From contig URFG01000002.1 of the NCBI GenBank assembly GCA_900547095.1, positions 62,001 to 126,000 on the forward strand: 64,000 nucleotides of DNA, given 5' to 3'. Each line of letters starts with the position of its first letter. The first letter of the stretch is position 1. Of this stretch, positions 60,369-64,000 are shown piece by piece. Below the pieces are notes generated by a model. The model had not been told where the DNA came from, ran no database searches, and saw only the letters and a list, made by a program, of their open reading frames with translations. The DNA is from an uncultured Oscillospiraceae bacterium (GTDB taxonomy: Bacteria > Bacillota > Clostridia > Oscillospirales > Acutalibacteraceae). The translations under genes were made by a program, and so were the position numbers.

Positions 60369-60934
60369 AAAGTTATGAAGAATATAAAGACCTTTTGAAA
60401 TTAAGGCTTACAGATAAAAGGTATTATCATTCTCTGTGCGTGGCAGACGAAGCGAAAAGGCTTGCTTTAAAATACGGTGCCGATCCCGAAAAAGCATACT
60501 TATCCGGGCTTTTGCACGATATAACCAAAAACGCAAAAAAAGAGGAACATTTTGAAATTTTTAAGAATTTCAATATCACTCTTTCAGAAATTGAATTAAA
60601 CGCAGAAAAGCTGTGGCACGCCGTATCGGGCGCAGCATATGTTAAAAATATTCTTAAAATCAACGATAATGATATTATCGAAGCAATAAGATATCATACG
60701 ACGGCAAAAGAAAATATGTCGCTTTTGGATGTGATTTTATATCTTGCCGATTTTACAAGCGCCGACAGAGATTATGAGGATGTCGATGTTATAAGAAAAC
60801 TAACTGACAAATCGCTTGAAAGCGGACTTAAATATGCTCTTTCATATTCTATCAAGGATCTTATAGATCAATCCAAAGCTATTCATCCGGATACAGTAAG
60901 AGCATATAACGAAGTAGTAATGAAAGGAATGTGA
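60365..60934 (+). CDS. yqeK: YqeK, HD-domain hydrolase (Ap4A-type)
   Basis: 189 aa. HD-domain metal ligands: YYHSLCVADEAKRLA (His), GLLHDITKNAKKEE (His-Asp), WHAVSGA, YHTTAKENMSLLD and ILYLADFTSADR (Asp). The family cleaves diadenosine tetraphosphate symmetrically to ADP. The nadD-yqeK-rsfS order is standard in Firmicutes and supports the call. Confidence 0.95.
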   Translation: MKSYEEYKDLLKLRLTDKRYYHSLCVADEAKRLALKYGADPEKAYLSGLLHDITKNAKKEEHFEIFKNFNITLSEIELNAEKLWHAVSGAAYVKNILKINDNDIIEAIRYHTTAKENMSLLDVILYLADFTSADRDYEDVDVIRKLTDKSLESGLKYALSYSIKDLIDQSKAIHPDTVRAYNEVVMKGM

Positions 60935-60937
60935 AAA

Positions 60938-61303
60938 ATGGAATCCAAAGAAATATCAATAATTGCCGCGAATACGCTTAATTTAAAAAAAGCAAAGGAT
61001 CTTAAGGTTTTAAAGGTCGATGATCTAACGGTGCTGACAGAATATTTTGTTATCGCAACCGCCACATCGTCAACACACGTCAGAGCTTTGGCGGAAGAAA
61101 CTGAAGAGGCTTTAAAAAATAAAGGAGTTTTGCCGCACCATATAGAGGGTAAAACAACAGGTTGGATAGTTTTGGATTATTCGGGAGTTATAATTCATAT
61201 TTTTACGCCCGATCAGCGTGAATACTATTCGCTCGACCGCATTTGGGCGGACGCCGAAGAGATAGATCTTAATACTATTCTCACCGAAACCACAGGGGAT
61301 TAA
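60938..61303 (+). CDS. rsfS: Ribosomal silencing factor RsfS
   Basis: 121 aa: KKAKDLKVLKVDDLTVLTEYFVIATATSSTHVRALAEE, EGKTTGWIVLDYSGVIIHIF and YSLDRIWADA are RsfS/Iojap signatures. It binds L14 on the 50S subunit and blocks joining under starvation. A good Shine-Dalgarno sequence lies upstream, 3 bases after yqeK. Confidence 0.96.
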   Translation: MESKEISIIAANTLNLKKAKDLKVLKVDDLTVLTEYFVIATATSSTHVRALAEETEEALKNKGVLPHHIEGKTTGWIVLDYSGVIIHIFTPDQREYYSLDRIWADAEEIDLNTILTETTGD

Positions 61304-61319
61304 AGAAAGGAACATAAAA

Positions 61320-63728
61320 ATGAAATACGATTATTCCGAAATAGAAAAAAAGTGGCAAAAGATATGGGAAGATAAAAAGGTCTTCAATGCTAAAGACGAT
61401 TATTCGCTTCCTAAATTTTACGGACTTGTAGAATTCCCTTATCCGTCGGGACAAGGCCTTCATGTAGGCCATCCGAGATCTTATACGGCTATCGATATAG
61501 TCGCGCGTAAAAAGCGACTCGAAGGCTTTAATGTCCTTTATCCTATGGGTTTTGACGCATTCGGACTTCCTACTGAAAATTATGCCATAAAAAATCATAT
61601 TCATCCTGCTATAGTTACACAGAATAATATAGCAAATTTCAAGCGCCAGCTTAAATCTCTCGGTTTTTCTTTTGATTGGAGCAGAGAGATAAACACTACT
61701 GATCCGCAATATTATAAGTGGACTCAGTGGATATTTTTACAGCTTTATAAAAAAGGTCTTGCATATAAGAAAAAAATGAATGTCAACTGGTGTACCTCCT
61801 GCAAATGCGTTCTTGCAAACGAAGAGGTCGTAAACGGCGTCTGCGAGCGCTGCGGCAGTGAAGTTATTCACAAAGAGAAAAGCCAGTGGATGTTAAAAAT
61901 AACCGACTATGCCGAGAAGCTTTTAGACGGTCTTGACAATGTCGACTTTATCGAAAGAGTTAAAACTCAACAGCGCAACTGGATAGGCAGATCTTACGGT
62001 ACACAGGTAACCTTTAAAACAACCGCCGGTGATTGTTTTGATGTTTTTACCACCCGCGCAGATACACTTTTCGGAGTTACCTATATGGTAATGTCGCCCG
62101 AGCATCCGCTTCTTTTAAAATGGAAAGATAAAATTAATAATTTTGATGAAGTGGCGGCTTATAAAGCAGAGGCATCTAAAAAATCCGATTTTGAGCGCAC
62201 CGAGCTTTCAAAAGATAAGACAGGCGTGAAAATTGACGGAATTAAAGCGATAAATCCCGTTAATAATCAGGAAATCCCGATATTTATTTCTGATTATGTA
62301 CTTATTTCTTACGGAACAGGCGCTATTATGGCTGTTCCTGCCCATGATGAGAGGGACTTTGAGTTTGCCAAGAAATTCGGTCTTGAGATAAGAGAAGTCG
62401 TAGCAGGCGGAAAAGATATAAATTCCGAGCCTTTTACCGATTGCGCTAAAGGAAAAATGGTAAATTCCGATTTCTTAAACGGTCTTTCCGTTGAAGAAGC
62501 AAAAGAGAAAATCCAGGAATTCTTAGCCGAAAAGGGAATAGGCGTTAAAAAGACTAATTATAAATTGAGGGATTGGGTATTCTCCCGTCAGAGATATTGG
62601 GGAGAGCCTATTCCGATGGTTTACTGCGAAAAATGCGGTTATGTTCCGCTCGACGAAAGCGAATTACCGCTTGAACTGCCGAATGTTGAAACCTTTGAGC
62701 CGACTGATAACGGCGAATCTCCTCTTGCAAATGTGACGGATTGGGTCAATACCACCTGTCCGTGCTGCGGAGGTCCCGCTAAAAGAGAAACGGATACTAT
62801 GCCGCAGTGGGCAGGTTCTTCGTGGTATTTCCTGCGTTACTGCGATCCGCATAACGACCATGCGCTTGCTTCAAAAGAAGCGCTTGATTATTGGATGCCC
62901 GTAGATTGGTATAACGGCGGAATGGAGCATACCACTCTTCATTTGCTCTACAGCAGATTCTGGCACAGATTTTTATATGATATCGGCGCGGTTCCTTGTC
63001 CCGAGCCGTATAATAAGCGCACAAGCCACGGAATGATCCTAGGCGAAAACGGTGAAAAGATGTCTAAATCGCGCGGTAATGTCGTAAACCCCGATGATAT
63101 AGTTAAAAATTACGGCGCTGATACTATGCGCGTCTATGAAATGTTTATCGGTGATTTTGAAAAAGCCGCACCGTGGAGCCAATCGTCAATCAAAGGCAGC
63201 AAGAGATTTCTTGAAAAGGTATTTTCACTTATGGATATTTTAGCAGACGGCGATACCTATTCGGATAAGCTTTCTGTAAGCTTTAATAAAAGTATCAAGA
63301 AAATTTCTTCCGATATCGAGAATTTAAAAATGAATACCGCTATTGCGGCGCTTATGTCACTGCTTAATGAAATTTATGCCGTAGGTAAGATAAACAGAGC
63401 GGAAATGAAAACATTTTTAATTCTTCTCAATCCTTTCGCTCCTCATATCACAGAGGAAATGTGGGAGCTCTGCAAATTCGGCGGAATGCTGAACGAGGCA
63501 AAATGGCCTGAGTTTGACGAGTCAAAATGCGTTGAAACCTCAATTGAAATTGCAGTTCAGGTAAACGGCAAGATCAGAGGAAGAATAACAGTTGACGCCG
63601 ATATTTCTTCTAAAGATGCTATAGCTTCTGCAAAGACTATAGAACAGGTTTCAAACGAGATAGCAGAAAAAACCGTAATAAAAGAATTATATGTTCCTAA
63701 AAGACTTGTAAATATCGTTGTTAAATAA
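61320..63728 (+). CDS. leuS: Leucyl-tRNA synthetase
   Basis: 802 aa, full length, AAAGGAAC upstream. Class I motif VEFPYPSGQGLHVGHPRSYT (HxGH, ~38-57). Zinc-type Cys pairs (CTSCKCVLANEEV...CERCG), the editing CP1 domain with TTRADTLFGVTYMVMSPEHP and YGTGAIMAVPAHDERD, GEKMSKSRGNVV (KMSKS, ~580) and a tRNA-binding C-terminal domain. No T-box or other leader can fit in the 16-base gap after rsfS, so it is expressed with the upstream operon. Confidence 0.99.
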   Translation: MKYDYSEIEKKWQKIWEDKKVFNAKDDYSLPKFYGLVEFPYPSGQGLHVGHPRSYTAIDIVARKKRLEGFNVLYPMGFDAFGLPTENYAIKNHIHPAIVTQNNIANFKRQLKSLGFSFDWSREINTTDPQYYKWTQWIFLQLYKKGLAYKKKMNVNWCTSCKCVLANEEVVNGVCERCGSEVIHKEKSQWMLKITDYAEKLLDGLDNVDFIERVKTQQRNWIGRSYGTQVTFKTTAGDCFDVFTTRADTLFGVTYMVMSPEHPLLLKWKDKINNFDEVAAYKAEASKKSDFERTELSKDKTGVKIDGIKAINPVNNQEIPIFISDYVLISYGTGAIMAVPAHDERDFEFAKKFGLEIREVVAGGKDINSEPFTDCAKGKMVNSDFLNGLSVEEAKEKIQEFLAEKGIGVKKTNYKLRDWVFSRQRYWGEPIPMVYCEKCGYVPLDESELPLELPNVETFEPTDNGESPLANVTDWVNTTCPCCGGPAKRETDTMPQWAGSSWYFLRYCDPHNDHALASKEALDYWMPVDWYNGGMEHTTLHLLYSRFWHRFLYDIGAVPCPEPYNKRTSHGMILGENGEKMSKSRGNVVNPDDIVKNYGADTMRVYEMFIGDFEKAAPWSQSSIKGSKRFLEKVFSLMDILADGDTYSDKLSVSFNKSIKKISSDIENLKMNTAIAALMSLLNEIYAVGKINRAEMKTFLILLNPFAPHITEEMWELCKFGGMLNEAKWPEFDESKCVETSIEIAVQVNGKIRGRITVDADISSKDAIASAKTIEQVSNEIAEKTVIKELYVPKRLVNIVVK

Positions 63729-63764
63729 TTAAACAAAAAAATTTTCTTCAAAAATGAACTGAAT

Positions 63765-63798
63765 CCCTTTTGTTAGACAAAGAAGTCTAACAAAAGGG
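63765..63798 (+). terminator. Perfect hairpin after leuS
   Basis: cccttttgttagac (63765-63778) and gtctaacaaaaggg (63785-63798) form a 14-bp stem with a 6-base loop, followed by gtttattt. It is part of the insertion-sequence relic but may serve as the terminator for the core operon, since no other lies after leuS. Confidence 0.6.
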
Positions 63799-63806
63799 GT
63801 TTATTT

Positions 63807-63911
63807 GATGCCAAAAAATGTTATACAGATAAACTAAAACTTGAAAAAACCCGGAAACTAAAAGGACTGAGCTCTGTTCAATACAGAATTCAATCCTCAT
63901 TGGTTACATGA
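63807..63911 (+). pseudogene. Remnant of IS3-family transposase OrfB C-terminus
   Basis: The frame ends KLKGLSSVQYRIQSSLVT before TGA 63909-63911. This closely resembles the common OrfB ending KLKGLSPVQYRxQS. It has no start and no catalytic residues. Confidence 0.5.
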
Positions 63912-63939
63912 TTAAATTTTTGTCTGACATTTTTGTTCA

Positions 63940-64000
63940 GGCACTTGAATATAAAGCAATGTTTTTTAAACTCTTTCTGCAATTTCATAAATCAGCTTTT
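63940..64000. other. Window end, nothing recognised
   Basis: AT-rich sequence with no ORF, hairpin or promoter that I can support before the window ends. Confidence 0.4.

Larger units (their letters stand above)
63755..63939 (+). mobile_element. Relic of an IS3-family insertion sequence (internally deleted)
   Basis: The left edge tgaactgaatccctttt followed by gttagac, and the right edge gtctgacatttttgttca, are inverse-related (TGAAC...GTYAGAC), as in the terminal repeats of IS3-type elements in Firmicutes. Between them only ~140 bp remain, including a fragment that reads like the C-terminus of an IS3 OrfB transposase. The rest of the element is deleted. Confidence 0.5.

Noticed and set aside
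61304..61319. T-box leader for leuS
   Set aside because: Only 16 bases separate rsfS and leuS; no room for a leader.
1..64000. CRISPR array, rRNA operon, replication origin
   Set aside because: No regularly spaced repeats, rRNA sequence, or DnaA-box cluster was seen.

Overview
The window looks like chromosome from a low-GC, Gram-positive, endospore-forming member of the Clostridia, probably a gut Oscillospirales/Ruminococcaceae-type organism. The grounds are AT-rich sequence with strong Shine-Dalgarno sites and many TTG/GTG starts, a CtsR-McsA-McsB-ClpC operon, CdaA/CdaR, a YunB sporulation gene, a YtvI-like permease, a dockerin domain and a sortase-type surface protein. Genus and species cannot be set from the sequence alone.

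Layout. (1) 1-4050: the 3' part of a large cell-wall-anchored beta-helix protein, interrupted by one in-frame TAA and ending in a sortase signal and a terminator. (2) About 4.05-4.6 kb: a four-helix-bundle (S23/Avd-type) gene between imperfect inverted repeats. (3) About 4.6-9.5 kb: an integrated mobilizable element. It has a large serine recombinase, a lipoprotein cargo gene, a MobV oriT with a recognisable nick sequence, a MobV relaxase, a 0.77-kb stretch without genes that is rich in hairpins (possible large structured RNA), and a small conserved-looking ORF. It abuts the 3' end of tRNA-Leu(UAA). A 9-bp repeat, and a hairpin that would suit the tRNA as its terminator but sits at the far end of the element, suggest insertion at the tRNA 3' end. 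(4) 9.7-22.7 kb: a surface-glycan locus with an AraC regulator, a secreted dockerin protein, a secreted clan-A-like glycosidase, a 1736-aa membrane-anchored protein and a cytoplasmic six-hairpin glycosidase. The dockerin protein and the giant protein each carry three copies of the same unrecognised module of about 190 residues. (5) 22.8-30.3 kb: yunB, ligA, a 37-aa Cys-rich peptide gene, and the CtsR regulon operon with two CtsR-type operators around its promoter. (6) 30.3-35.6 kb: a GH36 alpha-galactosidase convergent with the leftward operon ACT-protein/hom/lysC. (7) 35.6-44.9 kb: a YtvI-like permease, DUF3343 + NifS-like pair, cdaA-cdaR, recD2, comF and mreB. (8) 44.9-46.2 kb: infC-rpmI-rplT with a leader, infC starting at ATC. 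(9) 46.2-63.7 kb: a dense rightward run of core genes: SpoU methylase, dprA, topA, trmFO, plsX, rnc, a radical-SAM gene, smc, ftsY, rdgB, yhbY, nadD, yqeK, rsfS, leuS. (10) 63.75-63.94 kb: an apparent relic of an IS3-family element, with nothing recognisable after it.

Working together: the core operon links ribosome assembly (RNase III, RsfS, YhbY, RNA methylase), chromosome organisation (TopA, SMC), membrane targeting (FtsY) and NAD/lipid precursor supply. The 10-22 kb locus is best read as a regulated system for binding a polysaccharide at the cell surface, cutting it outside and finishing an oligosaccharide inside. Its substrate is unknown.
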